From DASRBO01 sp035653595 (GTDB lineage Bacteria; Actinomycetota; Acidimicrobiia; Acidimicrobiales; JAJPHE01): a DNA stretch of 48,680 nucleotides. Positions 17,819 through 30,586 of this stretch are shown in pieces (the first letter of the stretch is position 1; each line of letters opens with the position of its first letter). The stretch is from assembly GCA_035653595.1 (NCBI GenBank), contig DASRBO010000072.1, positions 1 to 48,680 on the forward strand. Direction: 5' to 3'. The notes under the pieces are model-generated. The model saw only the letters and a program-made list of their open reading frames with translations, made no database searches and was not told the DNA's origin. The translations under genes and the position numbers were made by a program.

Positions 17819-18643
17819 TCAGACGTGGTAGTCGCGGGCGACCGGGGCGAGCAGGGCCGCCCCGTAGCGCCAGGCCCCCGAGGACCACACCCGACAGTAG
17901 GCGGTGAGACCCCGCACCGCCCCGGCTCCCGTGGGGCAGAAGTGGATGCCGTCGGGGGCGCGCACCCGGGCGGCGGGCTGACCGGTGGCCGGGTTGGTGT
18001 AGGTGCATGGCTCGTGGGGGAGGCAGGGCAGGTAGTCGGTGTAGCGGCCGTGGTCGAGCACGGCCTGGCCGGCGTCCTCGAAGCGGGCGTCGGTCCACGT
18101 GCCGGCGATGACCCGCCACACGTCCGACAGCTCCCCGGGGGTGGGGGACCCGTCGCGGAAGGCGGGGGCGCTGGACCAGTAGACGGTGACGCCGTGGGCC
18201 GAGAAGATCCGCATGGCCTGCTCGGCGTCGGCGGTGTACTTGGCCACCAGCGCCGCGCCGCTGTAGGGCTGGCCGGTGACCGGATCGTGCATGCACCGGG
18301 TGAAGGCGTTGCCGGCGAACTCCACCACCGCCGCCTGGGGGTGGAAGGAGCTGAGCTCGGCGTCGAGCCGGGGGAGCCAGTCGCACAGGGCGGTGCCGCC
18401 GAATGCCATGGTGTCGACGGCCGCCCGCCCGGAACCGGTGGCGTCGAGGGAGAAGTCCTGCTCCGCCTCCCAGGCCAGCGAGTCGCCCATCAGGAGGATG
18501 TGCACCGGGCGCTCCGCCGGGGCGCCGGCGGCCGGACCCAGGCGGCCTCCGAGGATCACCGAGAACGACGCGGCCAGCACGAGCACGACAGCGATCCGGA
18601 ACCCCGTGAACAATGTCTGGCCGCGCCCCGCTGTCGTGTCCAT
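17819..18643 (-). CDS. Membrane-anchored SGNH hydrolase-like protein
   Basis: 274 residues. Residues 15-40 form a signal peptide or anchor (FRIAVVLVLAASFSVILGG), so the catalytic part is outside. HILLMGDSLAWE is block I of the SGNH fold (Ser nucleophile), VVEFAGNAF fits the Asn block, and PDGIHFCPTGA carries the Asp-x-x-His pair. Cysteines flanking the active site may form disulfides. It lies 121 bases downstream of an acyltransferase with its own SGNH domain, in the same direction, and shares the His-x-Cys-Pro-Thr-Gly-Ala ending, so both probably act on the same O-acetylated polymer. Whether it esterifies or de-esterifies is open. Confidence 0.72.
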   Translation of the reverse strand: MDTTAGRGQTLFTGFRIAVVLVLAASFSVILGGRLGPAAGAPAERPVHILLMGDSLAWEAEQDFSLDATGSGRAAVDTMAFGGTALCDWLPRLDAELSSFHPQAAVVEFAGNAFTRCMHDPVTGQPYSGAALVAKYTADAEQAMRIFSAHGVTVYWSSAPAFRDGSPTPGELSDVWRVIAGTWTDARFEDAGQAVLDHGRYTDYLPCLPHEPCTYTNPATGQPAARVRAPDGIHFCPTGAGAVRGLTAYCRVWSSGAWRYGAALLAPVARDYHV

Positions 18644-18735
18644 TCTCCGATCGAGTGGACTTGTTCCCCATTTCGCAGCTCGGGAGTCGGTTCCCTGCCG
18701 CTGTCTCGGGGGGACCGCGGATCAGCGACCCGACC

Positions 18736-18753
18736 GCTCCGGGCTCCCGGAGC
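18736..18753 (-). terminator. Hairpin after the SGNH-acyltransferase gene
   Basis: GCTCCGGG-CT-CCCGGAGC is a perfect 8-bp inverted repeat 11 bases after the stop of the 18765-20762 gene. There is no U tract, so it may only attenuate transcription into the SGNH gene downstream. Confidence 0.35.
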
Positions 18754-18764
18754 AACGGGGAGCC

Positions 18765-20762
18765 TCAGGAGGGCTGGTCGGCGGGGCAGGCCCCGGCCGG
18801 GTCGGCGTAGCGGTGGTCGGCCGACCACGGACCGTCCAGCCACGACTGTGGGGGCTCGCCGAGGTGCCAGGCCGGGCCGACCGCCGCCATGAACGCCGTT
18901 GCCAGCCGGGCCGCCCCGGTGGGGCAGAGGTGGGTGTTGTCGACCGTGCGGGCCCGGCTCCAGCCCCCGCCGGCGACCGGCAGCCAGGCCGAGTAGTTGC
19001 CGTCGACCTCGAGGGCCGAGGCCAGGGGAAGGAAGCTGACCCGGGCGGGCTCGGCGCTCGCCGCCGCCCGGGCCGCGTCCGACCAGGCCCGGCGCTGGGC
19101 TTCGACCGCTGCCATCTGCGCCGGCGTCTCCCCGTCGCGTTGGCCCACCTTGGGGAACTCCAGCAGCACCACGCCGTCGACCCCGTCGCCGGGGGCCATC
19201 AGCTCGGCCAGGGCGGACCGGAGGAGGGCCCGGTAGGCGGCGGGCTCGGTGGCCGCGGCCCGGTTGTCCCAGCTCCACATCCCCACGACCACCTCAGGAC
19301 GCCACCGGGCGATGTAGCCGGGCCAGTCCGCCCGCCAGCTGGTCGTCGAGGTCAGCCCCCAACCGGGGAAGGCCAGACTGCGGACCACCGCCTCGCCGGT
19401 TGACTGCAGCTCTGCCGCCAGCGCCGGCTCCTCGGTGTTCATGACGCTGTCGCCGATGACCAGCACCCGCAGAGGGTCGGTCCCGGTCGGGGAGCGGGAC
19501 AGGGCGAACGGCTCTCCGGCCAGCATGGCTCCGCCGGCGGCGGTGGCCGAGTGGAGCACCGGGGCGGCCCTGACCGCCGCCGGGGCGGCCACCGCCACCG
19601 CCCCGGTGGAGGCGAGGATGGCGCCCACCGTGGCCGCCGCCGTGCCCGGCAGCATGAGGCGCCGGCGCCAGCCGGAGGGGCGCCAGCGGCGGGCGGGCCC
19701 CTCCACCAGCAGGTAGCTGGCGGTGGTCAGGGCTCCTGTTACGGCCAGGCGGGCCAGGTCGGCCAGCGCCGGCGCCAGCCCGATCGAGCGAGGGCTCAGC
19801 AGGACGAAGACCGGCCAGTGCCACAGGTACAGCCCGTAGGACACCCGCCCGACGGCCCGGAGGGGACGCGCTGCCAGGCACCGGCCCAGCCGGCCGGGGT
19901 CGGGCCGGCTGACCGAATCGACCACCAGTCCCGCCAGCACGGCGGCGGCCAGGAAGCCGCCGTCGTACATCCAGGACGGGGTGCCCGACAGCAGGGTCAT
20001 GGCCGCCACCAGGCCCAGGCCGCCGGCCCAGGACAGCGCGGTCAGGGCCGGGCCGGAGCGCGTCCGGCGGCGCCGGCCGGCAAGCACGGCGAGGCCGGCC
20101 CCGACCAACAGCTCGAAGGCCCGCGAGTCGGTGCCGTAGTAGGCCCGGCTTGGATCCGCCGATCCGTTCGCCAGCCAGGCCATGGTCGCCGCCGACCCGG
20201 CGACGGCGGCGGCGATGACGCCGAGGCTCAGGGCCCGCCACCGGTGCCGGCCCAGGCGGAGCAGGCCGATCAGGACCAGGGGCCACGCCAGGTAGAACTG
20301 CTCCTCGATGGCCAGGGACCAGGTGTGCTGGAGGGGTGAGGGGGCGGCGAACTGGGCGAAGTAGGACTGATGGGCGGAGATGAGGTGCCAGTTGGCCACG
20401 TACGCCAGGGCCGACAGGGCGTCGGCCCGGAGGGCGGAGCGGTCGATGGTCCCGCCGGCCCAGCCGACGCCGGCCAGGGTGACCAGCAGAACCACCAGGG
20501 CCGGCAGCAGCCGCCGGGCCCGCCGAGCCCAGAACCGGCGCAGCGAGATCCGCCCGGAGGCCGACCACTCGCCGAGCAGGAGCCCGGTAATCAGGAAGCC
20601 GCTCAGGACGAAGAAGACGTCCACCCCGAGGTAGCCCCCACCGGCGGCCGGCAGTCCCAGGTGGTAGGCGACCACACCGGCGACGGCCACCGCCCGCAGC
20701 CCGTCGAGGGCCGGCATGTGTCGAGGCTTCACCACGTTCTGGGGGCCGGCGGTCACTTCCAC
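18765..20762 (-). CDS. Acyltransferase-3 / SGNH fusion O-acetyltransferase (OafA-like)
   Basis: 665 residues. The membrane half begins with PALDGLRAVAVAGVVAYHLG (catalytic His), then GYLGVDVFFVLSGFLITG and QHTWSLAIEEQFYLAWPL, the three acyltransferase-3 motifs. About ten helices follow. From residue about 430 there is an extracytoplasmic SGNH domain: LRVLVIGDSVMNTEEP (Ser), GMWSWDNRA, and VDNTHLCPTGA (Asp-x-x-His). In characterised fusions the membrane part passes acetyl groups outward and the SGNH part places them on the glycan. The GTG at 20762 is the earliest start; an ATG at residue 16 is also possible. Transcribed away from coaE. Confidence 0.88.
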   Translation of the reverse strand: MEVTAGPQNVVKPRHMPALDGLRAVAVAGVVAYHLGLPAAGGGYLGVDVFFVLSGFLITGLLLGEWSASGRISLRRFWARRARRLLPALVVLLVTLAGVGWAGGTIDRSALRADALSALAYVANWHLISAHQSYFAQFAAPSPLQHTWSLAIEEQFYLAWPLVLIGLLRLGRHRWRALSLGVIAAAVAGSAATMAWLANGSADPSRAYYGTDSRAFELLVGAGLAVLAGRRRRTRSGPALTALSWAGGLGLVAAMTLLSGTPSWMYDGGFLAAAVLAGLVVDSVSRPDPGRLGRCLAARPLRAVGRVSYGLYLWHWPVFVLLSPRSIGLAPALADLARLAVTGALTTASYLLVEGPARRWRPSGWRRRLMLPGTAAATVGAILASTGAVAVAAPAAVRAAPVLHSATAAGGAMLAGEPFALSRSPTGTDPLRVLVIGDSVMNTEEPALAAELQSTGEAVVRSLAFPGWGLTSTTSWRADWPGYIARWRPEVVVGMWSWDNRAAATEPAAYRALLRSALAELMAPGDGVDGVVLLEFPKVGQRDGETPAQMAAVEAQRRAWSDAARAAASAEPARVSFLPLASALEVDGNYSAWLPVAGGGWSRARTVDNTHLCPTGAARLATAFMAAVGPAWHLGEPPQSWLDGPWSADHRYADPAGACPADQPS

Positions 20763-20825
20763 CCTTTGAATCGGCCGGCGGGGCCGTCATTGAAGGTCCC
20801 GGTGGCCGCCGCCGGCCCCCTTGGC

Positions 20826-20831
20826 TACCGT
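20826..20831 (+). promoter_or_regulatory. -10 box TACCGT for leaderless coaE start
   Basis: TACCGT ends 6 bases before the GTG at 20838, so the coaE transcript is probably leaderless. Confidence 0.5.
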
Positions 20832-20837
20832 CGCCCC

Positions 20838-21452
20838 GTGCTGGTGGTGGGCTTAACCGGAGGGATCGGATCGGGGAAGTCGACGGTGTCGGCCCTGCTG
20901 GCCCAGCGGGGGGCGGTGGTGATCGACGCCGACCTGACCACCCGGAAGGTGCAGGCCCCCGGCGGCCCGGCCTACCAGCCGATCATCGACCGCTTCGGCG
21001 CCGGCGTGGTCGCCCCCGACGGAAGCCTCGACCGGCCCGCCCTCGCCGCCCTGGTGTTCTCCGACCCGAAGGCGCGCACCGACCTGCAGGCCATCGTGTG
21101 GCCGGCGGTGGGCCAGTCCATGGCCGCCCAGATGGCCGAGCACGAGGGCACCGACCGGGTGGTGGTGATGGACATCCCGCTGCTGGCCGAGTCATCCAAC
21201 CAGCGCCCGTATCTGGCCGGGGTGATCGTGGTGGACTGCCCGCCGGAGCTGGCCGTCGAGCGGCTGGTGACCCAGCGGGGGATGACCGCCGAGGACGCCC
21301 GGGCGCGGATGGCGGCCCAGGCGACCCGCGAGGCGCGCCTGGCCCGGGCCGACTTCGTCATCGACAACTCCGGGGATCTGGACCATCTCGAGCAGGAGGT
21401 CAAGCGGGCCTGGGAGTGGATCGAGGCCCTGCCCGCTGTCACCGCCGGTTGA
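20838..21452 (+). CDS. coaE: Dephospho-CoA kinase
   Basis: 204 residues from the GTG at 20838. Further upstream the frame is only the antisense of the neighbouring gene. The Walker A loop is at residues 8-16 (GGIGSGKST). DADLTTRKVQAPGGPA is the substrate-binding segment, MDIPLLAESSN the second, and VERLVTQRGMTAEDARARMAAQ the lid region. The enzyme phosphorylates the 3'-OH of dephospho-CoA in the last step of CoA synthesis. Mycobacterial homologues carry an extra C-terminal domain; this one has the basic length. In most Actinobacteria it follows rpsA directly; here the glycan block separates them. Confidence 0.95.
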   Translation: MLVVGLTGGIGSGKSTVSALLAQRGAVVIDADLTTRKVQAPGGPAYQPIIDRFGAGVVAPDGSLDRPALAALVFSDPKARTDLQAIVWPAVGQSMAAQMAEHEGTDRVVVMDIPLLAESSNQRPYLAGVIVVDCPPELAVERLVTQRGMTAEDARARMAAQATREARLARADFVIDNSGDLDHLEQEVKRAWEWIEALPAVTAG

Positions 21453-21487
21453 CGTATTTCGGTGGCCGCCCGGGCCGGGCCCGCCGG

Positions 21488-21493
21488 TACCCT
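21488..21493 (+). promoter_or_regulatory. -10 box TACCCT for uvrB
   Basis: TACCCT ends 10 bases before the ATG at 21504, giving a leader of only a few bases. No ribosome site precedes the ATG, which agrees with a nearly leaderless transcript. Confidence 0.45.
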
Positions 21494-21503
21494 TGATCCG
21501 GCC

Positions 21504-26369
<4,866 letters not shown>

Positions 26370-26387
26370 CCCGCCGGCCTGGGCAAT

Positions 26388-26401
26388 CCGGAACGGTCCG
26401 G
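26388..26401. terminator. Small hairpin between convergent uvrA and nadA
   Basis: CCGGA-ACGG-TCCGG sits in the 49-base convergent gap. The stem is only 5 bp and there is no T run, so it is a weak candidate for a bidirectional terminator. Confidence 0.25.
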
Positions 26402-26418
26402 TCCCCCCGTAGATCGGC

Positions 26419-27531
26419 TCAGGTGATCGCCAGCATCCGCTCGAGCGCGACCTTGGCCCACCGGGCGGTGTCGGGCTCGACGGTGATGCGGTTGCGGACC
26501 TCGCCTTCGACCAGGCCCTCGAGCACCCAGGCCAGGTGGGCGGCGTCGATGCGGAACATGGTCGAGCACGGGCAGATCAACGGGTCGAGGGAGACCACGT
26601 GGCGGTCCGGGTGCTCGGCCGCCAGCCGCTGCACCAGGTGGATCTCCGTGCCCACGCCGATGACCGAGCCGGCCGGGGCGGCGTCGACGGCTCGGATGAT
26701 GAAGTCCGTGCTGCCCACCTGGTCGGCCAGGGCGACCACGTCGTGGGCGCACTCGGGGTGCACGATCACCAGCCCCCCCGGGTTCTGGGACCGGAAGTCG
26801 GCGATGTGCTCGGGGCGGAAGCGCTGGTGGACCGAGCAGTGGCCCTTCCACAGCAGGAAGGTCGCCTCCTTGACCTCGGCCTCCTGGAGGCCGCCCCTCT
26901 CCAGCCGGGGGTTCCAGACCCGCATGTCGGCCTCGGTGAAGCCGAGCTGGTAGCCCGTGTTGCGGCCCAGGTGCTGGTCGGGGAAGAACAGGACCTTGTC
27001 CCCTCGGGCGGTCTGGCCGTCGAGGCCGAGCGCCCAGGTGAGCACCGCCCGGGCGTTGGAGGAGGTGCACACCGCTCCCCCCTTCTCGCCCACGAAGGCC
27101 TTCAGGGCGGCCGAGGAGTTCATGTATGTGATCGGCACCACCCGCTCCACGTCGGTCACCTGCTCCAGGGCGTCCCAGGCCTCCTCCACCGCCTCGATGT
27201 CGGCCATGTCGGCCATGGAGCAGCCGGCGTTGAGGTCGGGCAGCAGGACCTGCTGGTGGGGGCCGGTGAGGATGTCGGCCGACTCGGCCATGAAGTGGAC
27301 CCCGCAGAAGACCACGTAGCGGGCGTCGCCCCGGTCGGCGGCGATCCTCGACAGTCCGAAGGAGTCGCCGCGGGCGTCGGCCCACACCATGACCTCCTCC
27401 CGCTGGTAGTGGTGGCCCAGGATCAGCAGCTGGGATCCCAGGGCGGACTTGGCCGCCCCGATGCGGCGGGCCAGCTCGTCGGCGGGCGCGGCCGCATAGC
27501 CGTCGGGTAGGGGCGCTTGCAGGCGGAACAT
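26419..27531 (-). CDS. nadA: Quinolinate synthase A
   Basis: 370 residues from the ATG at 27531, chosen because AGGGAGG lies 9 bases upstream and the longer frame adds an unconserved leader. The [4Fe-4S] ligands of E. coli NadA correspond here to Cys104 (AGCSMAD), Cys232 (WKGHCSVH) and Cys322 (CPCSTM). LILGHHYQREEV, VVFCGVHFMAES and FFPDQHLGRNTGYQ are family motifs. NadA condenses iminoaspartate with dihydroxyacetone phosphate to quinolinate in NAD synthesis. nadB and nadC, usual operon partners, are not adjacent. It is convergent with uvrA and divergent from uvrC. Confidence 0.96.
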   Translation of the reverse strand: MFRLQAPLPDGYAAAPADELARRIGAAKSALGSQLLILGHHYQREEVMVWADARGDSFGLSRIAADRGDARYVVFCGVHFMAESADILTGPHQQVLLPDLNAGCSMADMADIEAVEEAWDALEQVTDVERVVPITYMNSSAALKAFVGEKGGAVCTSSNARAVLTWALGLDGQTARGDKVLFFPDQHLGRNTGYQLGFTEADMRVWNPRLERGGLQEAEVKEATFLLWKGHCSVHQRFRPEHIADFRSQNPGGLVIVHPECAHDVVALADQVGSTDFIIRAVDAAPAGSVIGVGTEIHLVQRLAAEHPDRHVVSLDPLICPCSTMFRIDAAHLAWVLEGLVEGEVRNRITVEPDTARWAKVALERMLAIT

Positions 27532-27935
27532 TCGGTTGTGCCTCCCTGGGAGGTGGTGCTCCGCTTGCGGCCGGCGGGGACAGCCTGGTCGCCCATCCGC
27601 GGGGTTGTCGGCCACGGAGCAGATATGTCCACCGGATGCCAGGCCGGTGTTTGGTTACAACTGTATTGCGCCCGGCCGCATTCCGCACAGATCCCGCATG
27701 GATGCCGGCTTCCGGGCCAGGCCCGGCGCCCCACGCCACCGGCGGGCCGGGCCTCCGGCTCGCCGAATCCCCGCCCGCCTGCTCGCCGGCCGCCCAGCCG
27801 CCCGGACGCCCCTGCCGGCCCGACGTCGCCGCCCTCCACGGCCGAGGTCGGGACCGCCCCGCCCCGGCCGGGGCGGTCCCACCCGGGGCCCGGATTCGTT
27901 GTCGGGTGCCGGGCCGGGTGCGGCACAGTAGGTGG
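27532..27935. promoter_or_regulatory. 404-base divergent intergenic region between nadA and uvrC
   Basis: No convincing gene is seen; the frames that cross it are only upstream extensions. On the minus side it holds the nadA ribosome site (AGGGAGG) and a candidate -10 box TACAGT (27665-27660, minus strand), overlapping the small inverted repeat TACA-AC-TGTA at 27656-27665, which could be an operator. On the plus side CACAGT at 27924-27929 lies 6 bases before the uvrC GTG, a weak leaderless-type box. About 27700-27900 is very GC-rich and otherwise featureless. Confidence 0.4.
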
Positions 27936-29801
27936 GTGGTGCAGCGACCCCCGGCCGGCACGATCCCCGACGCCCCCGGCTCCTACCAGTTCCGCGACGC
28001 CGACGGGCGGGTCATCTACGTGGGCAAGGCCCACTCCCTGCGCCAGCGCCTGTCCAACTACTTCCAGAGCCCGTCGGCCCTGCCCCCCCGCACCGCCCAG
28101 ATGGTGGCGGCGGCGGCCACCGTCGAGTGGATCCAGGTCCGCAACGACGTCGAGGCGCTCATGCTCGAGTACAACCTGATCAAGGAGCATCGGCCCCGCT
28201 TCAACATCCGGCTGCGGGACGACAAGAGCTATCCCTTCCTGTCCATCACCATGGACGACGAGTGGCCGCGGGCGGCGGTCATGCGAGGCCAGAAGCGCAA
28301 GGGCGTGCGCTACTTCGGGCCCTACGCCCACGCCTACGCCATCCGCGAGACCCTCGACCTGCTGCTGCGGTCCTTCCCCATCCGGACCTGCTCGGACGCC
28401 AAGCTGGGCCGCCACCAGCGCCTGGGCCGGCCCTGCCTCCTGTACCACATCGAGCGTTGCAGCGGTCCGTGCATCGGGGCCATCGACCACGACGCCTACG
28501 GGCGCCTGGTCGACGAGCTGGCCGAGTTCCTCGACGGCAACACCGAGCCGGTCGTGCGCCGGCTGGAGTCCGCCATGGTCGAGGCCTCCGGGGCGCTGGA
28601 GTTCGAGCGGGCGGCCCGCATGCGGGACCGCCTGGTCAGCGTGCGCAAGGCGATCGAGCGCCAGCAGATGGTGACCGACCGGCCCGAGGACCTCGACGTG
28701 GTGGGCATCTCCGAGGACGACCTCGAGGCCGCCGTGCAGGTGTTCTACGTCCGTCGGGGCCGGGTGGTGGGCCGCAAGGGATTCGTGCTGGACAAGGTGG
28801 AGGACCTGAGTCCCCCCCAGCTGGTCGGCCACGTGCTGGAGCAGCTCTACGGCGACCCGACCCTGGGGGTGCCCAGGGAGGTCCTGGTGCCGGTGGCCCC
28901 CGAGGATCCCGAGCTGTACGAGACCTGGCTCGGAGGCCTGCGGGGCAGCCGGGTGGAGGTGAAGGTCCCCCAGCGGGGGGACAAGCGGGCCCTTCAGGAG
29001 ACCGTCACCCGCAATGCGGCCGAGGAGTTCACCCGCCACCGTCTGCGCCGCACCTCCGACCACAACTCGCGCGCCCGGGCCCTGACCGCCCTCCAGGACG
29101 CCCTCGGCCTGCCGGAGGCCCCGCTGCGGATCGAGTGCTACGACATGAGCCACCTTCAGGGCAGCGACTACGTGGGCTCGATGGTGGTCATGGAGGACGG
29201 CCTGGCCAAGAAGTCCGACTACCGCCGGTTCAAGGTGCGCACGGTCGGCGGGAACGACGACTACGCCGCCATGGAGGAGGTGCTCACCCGGCGGCTCACC
29301 GCCCTGCTGGCCGAGCAGGACCGGCCGGTGGCCGACCGTTCCCGCCGCTTCTCCTACCCGCCCCAGCTGCTCCTGGTCGACGGTGGGCGGGGTCAGCTCA
29401 ACGTCGCCCTCAAGGTCCTCGAGGAGCTGGGCCTCGAGGACGAGATCCCCGCCGCCGCCCTGGCCAAGCAGTTCGAGGAGGTCTACCTGCCGGGCCGGCC
29501 CGACCCGGTGCGCATCCCCCGCAGCTCCGAGGCCCTCTACCTGCTGCAGCGGATCCGCGACGAGGCCCACCGCTTCGCCATCGACTACCACCGCCAGCTG
29601 CGGGGCAAGCGCATGACGGTCAGCTCGCTGGACGGCATCCCCGGTCTGGGCCCGGCGCGGCGCAAGCGTCTGGTCAAGGAGCTCGGGGGGGTAAGGGCGG
29701 TCAAGGCGGCCACGGTGGAGGACCTCAAGGGCCTCAGCTGGCTGCCCGACCCGGTGGCCGAGGCGGTCTACCGGCGCCTGCACGAACCGGTTCGGGCGTG
29801 A
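27936..29801 (+). CDS. uvrC: UvrABC system protein C (dual-incision nuclease)
   Basis: 621 residues from the GTG at 27936; the next codon is also GTG, so the start is uncertain by one codon. The N-terminal GIY-YIG nuclease (GSYQFRDADGRVIYVGKAHS) makes the 3' cut. A UVR domain near 200-235 binds UvrB. The RNase H-like domain making the 5' cut shows IECYDMSHLQG, DDYAAMEE, LLLVDGGRGQL and DEAHRFAID, covering the Asp/Asp/Asp/His set known in other UvrC proteins. A helix-hairpin-helix tail (LDGIPGLGPARRKRLVKEL) binds DNA. Complete. The next gene overlaps its stop by 4 bases. Confidence 0.97.
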   Translation: MVQRPPAGTIPDAPGSYQFRDADGRVIYVGKAHSLRQRLSNYFQSPSALPPRTAQMVAAAATVEWIQVRNDVEALMLEYNLIKEHRPRFNIRLRDDKSYPFLSITMDDEWPRAAVMRGQKRKGVRYFGPYAHAYAIRETLDLLLRSFPIRTCSDAKLGRHQRLGRPCLLYHIERCSGPCIGAIDHDAYGRLVDELAEFLDGNTEPVVRRLESAMVEASGALEFERAARMRDRLVSVRKAIERQQMVTDRPEDLDVVGISEDDLEAAVQVFYVRRGRVVGRKGFVLDKVEDLSPPQLVGHVLEQLYGDPTLGVPREVLVPVAPEDPELYETWLGGLRGSRVEVKVPQRGDKRALQETVTRNAAEEFTRHRLRRTSDHNSRARALTALQDALGLPEAPLRIECYDMSHLQGSDYVGSMVVMEDGLAKKSDYRRFKVRTVGGNDDYAAMEEVLTRRLTALLAEQDRPVADRSRRFSYPPQLLLVDGGRGQLNVALKVLEELGLEDEIPAAALAKQFEEVYLPGRPDPVRIPRSSEALYLLQRIRDEAHRFAIDYHRQLRGKRMTVSSLDGIPGLGPARRKRLVKELGGVRAVKAATVEDLKGLSWLPDPVAEAVYRRLHEPVRA

Positions 29802-30586
29802 CCGGGGCGGAAGCCGGCGAGGAGCCGAGCCCGGCCGGGGCCAGGCATGCCTCCCGTCAGGTGTGGGAGGCCCACGCCCGCTGGTGGCAGCGCCACTTCA
29901 CCGCCGGGGCCGACGCCGAGTACCTCGAGCAGATCCTGCCCCTGGCCCGACTGCATCTGGCGGGGGTGACCCAGCTCCTGGACGTGGGCGCAGGCGAGGG
30001 TCAGGTGGGGCGGGAGATCGCCGGCCTGGGGGCGGTCGTCGTGGGGGTCGACCCGGCGTGGGCCCAGCTGGAGGTGGCGGTGGCCCGGGCGGGTGGCCCG
30101 AGGTACGCCCGGGCCGAGGCCGCCCGCCTCCCGTTCGCGGCCGGCAGCTTCGACGGGGTGGTGGCCTGCCTGGTTTTCGAGCACATCCTCGACGCCCCCG
30201 AGGCGCTCAGGGAGGTGGGCCGGGTGCTCCGCCCCGGCGGGAGGTTCGTGTTCTTCCTCAACCACCCCCTGCTGCAGACCCCGGGCAGCGGCTGGATCGA
30301 CGACCGCATCCTCGACGAGCAGTACTGGCGCATCGGGCCGTACCTGACCGAGGACACCACCGAGGAGGAGGTGGACAAGGGGGTGTTCATCCCCTTCGTC
30401 CACCGGCCCCTTTCCGTCTACGTCAACGCCATGACCGATGCTGGCCTGGTCCTGGTCCACATGGACGAGCCGGCCCCTCCGCCGGGCTTCCTCGCCCGGG
30501 CGGAGGAGTACCAGGCGGCCGCCACCATCCCCCGGCTGCTGGTCATGGTCGCCCGCAGGCAGCCGTGGGAGAATCGCGTCCGATGA
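29798..30586 (+). CDS. Class I SAM-dependent methyltransferase between uvrC and rapZ
   Basis: 262 residues from a GTG overlapping the uvrC stop (GTGA). LLDVGAGEGQVGREIAGLG is motif I, VVGVDPAW the acidic strand, FDGVVACLVFEHI motif II, and LRPGGRFVFFLNHPLL the post-motif strand. The C-terminal half, with PLSVYVNAMTDAGLVLVHM, resembles small-molecule methyltransferases of the Methyltransf_11 type. It is coupled on both sides (its own stop overlaps rapZ), so it is part of the uvrC-rapZ-yvcK operon. The substrate is unknown; nothing shows a role in repair. Confidence 0.8.
   Translation: MTGAEAGEEPSPAGARHASRQVWEAHARWWQRHFTAGADAEYLEQILPLARLHLAGVTQLLDVGAGEGQVGREIAGLGAVVVGVDPAWAQLEVAVARAGGPRYARAEAARLPFAAGSFDGVVACLVFEHILDAPEALREVGRVLRPGGRFVFFLNHPLLQTPGSGWIDDRILDEQYWRIGPYLTEDTTEEEVDKGVFIPFVHRPLSVYVNAMTDAGLVLVHMDEPAPPPGFLARAEEYQAAATIPRLLVMVARRQPWENRVR

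Noticed and set aside
18736..18753. Treating the hairpin as a definite terminator separating acyltransferase and SGNH genes
   Set aside because: The stem is good but lacks a T tract, and no promoter for the SGNH gene was found, so the two may still be one transcript.
27636..27935. 100-codon upstream extension of UvrC
   Set aside because: UvrC proteins begin shortly before the GSYQF segment of the GIY-YIG domain; the extra part is Pro/Arg/Gly-rich and crosses the divergent promoter region.
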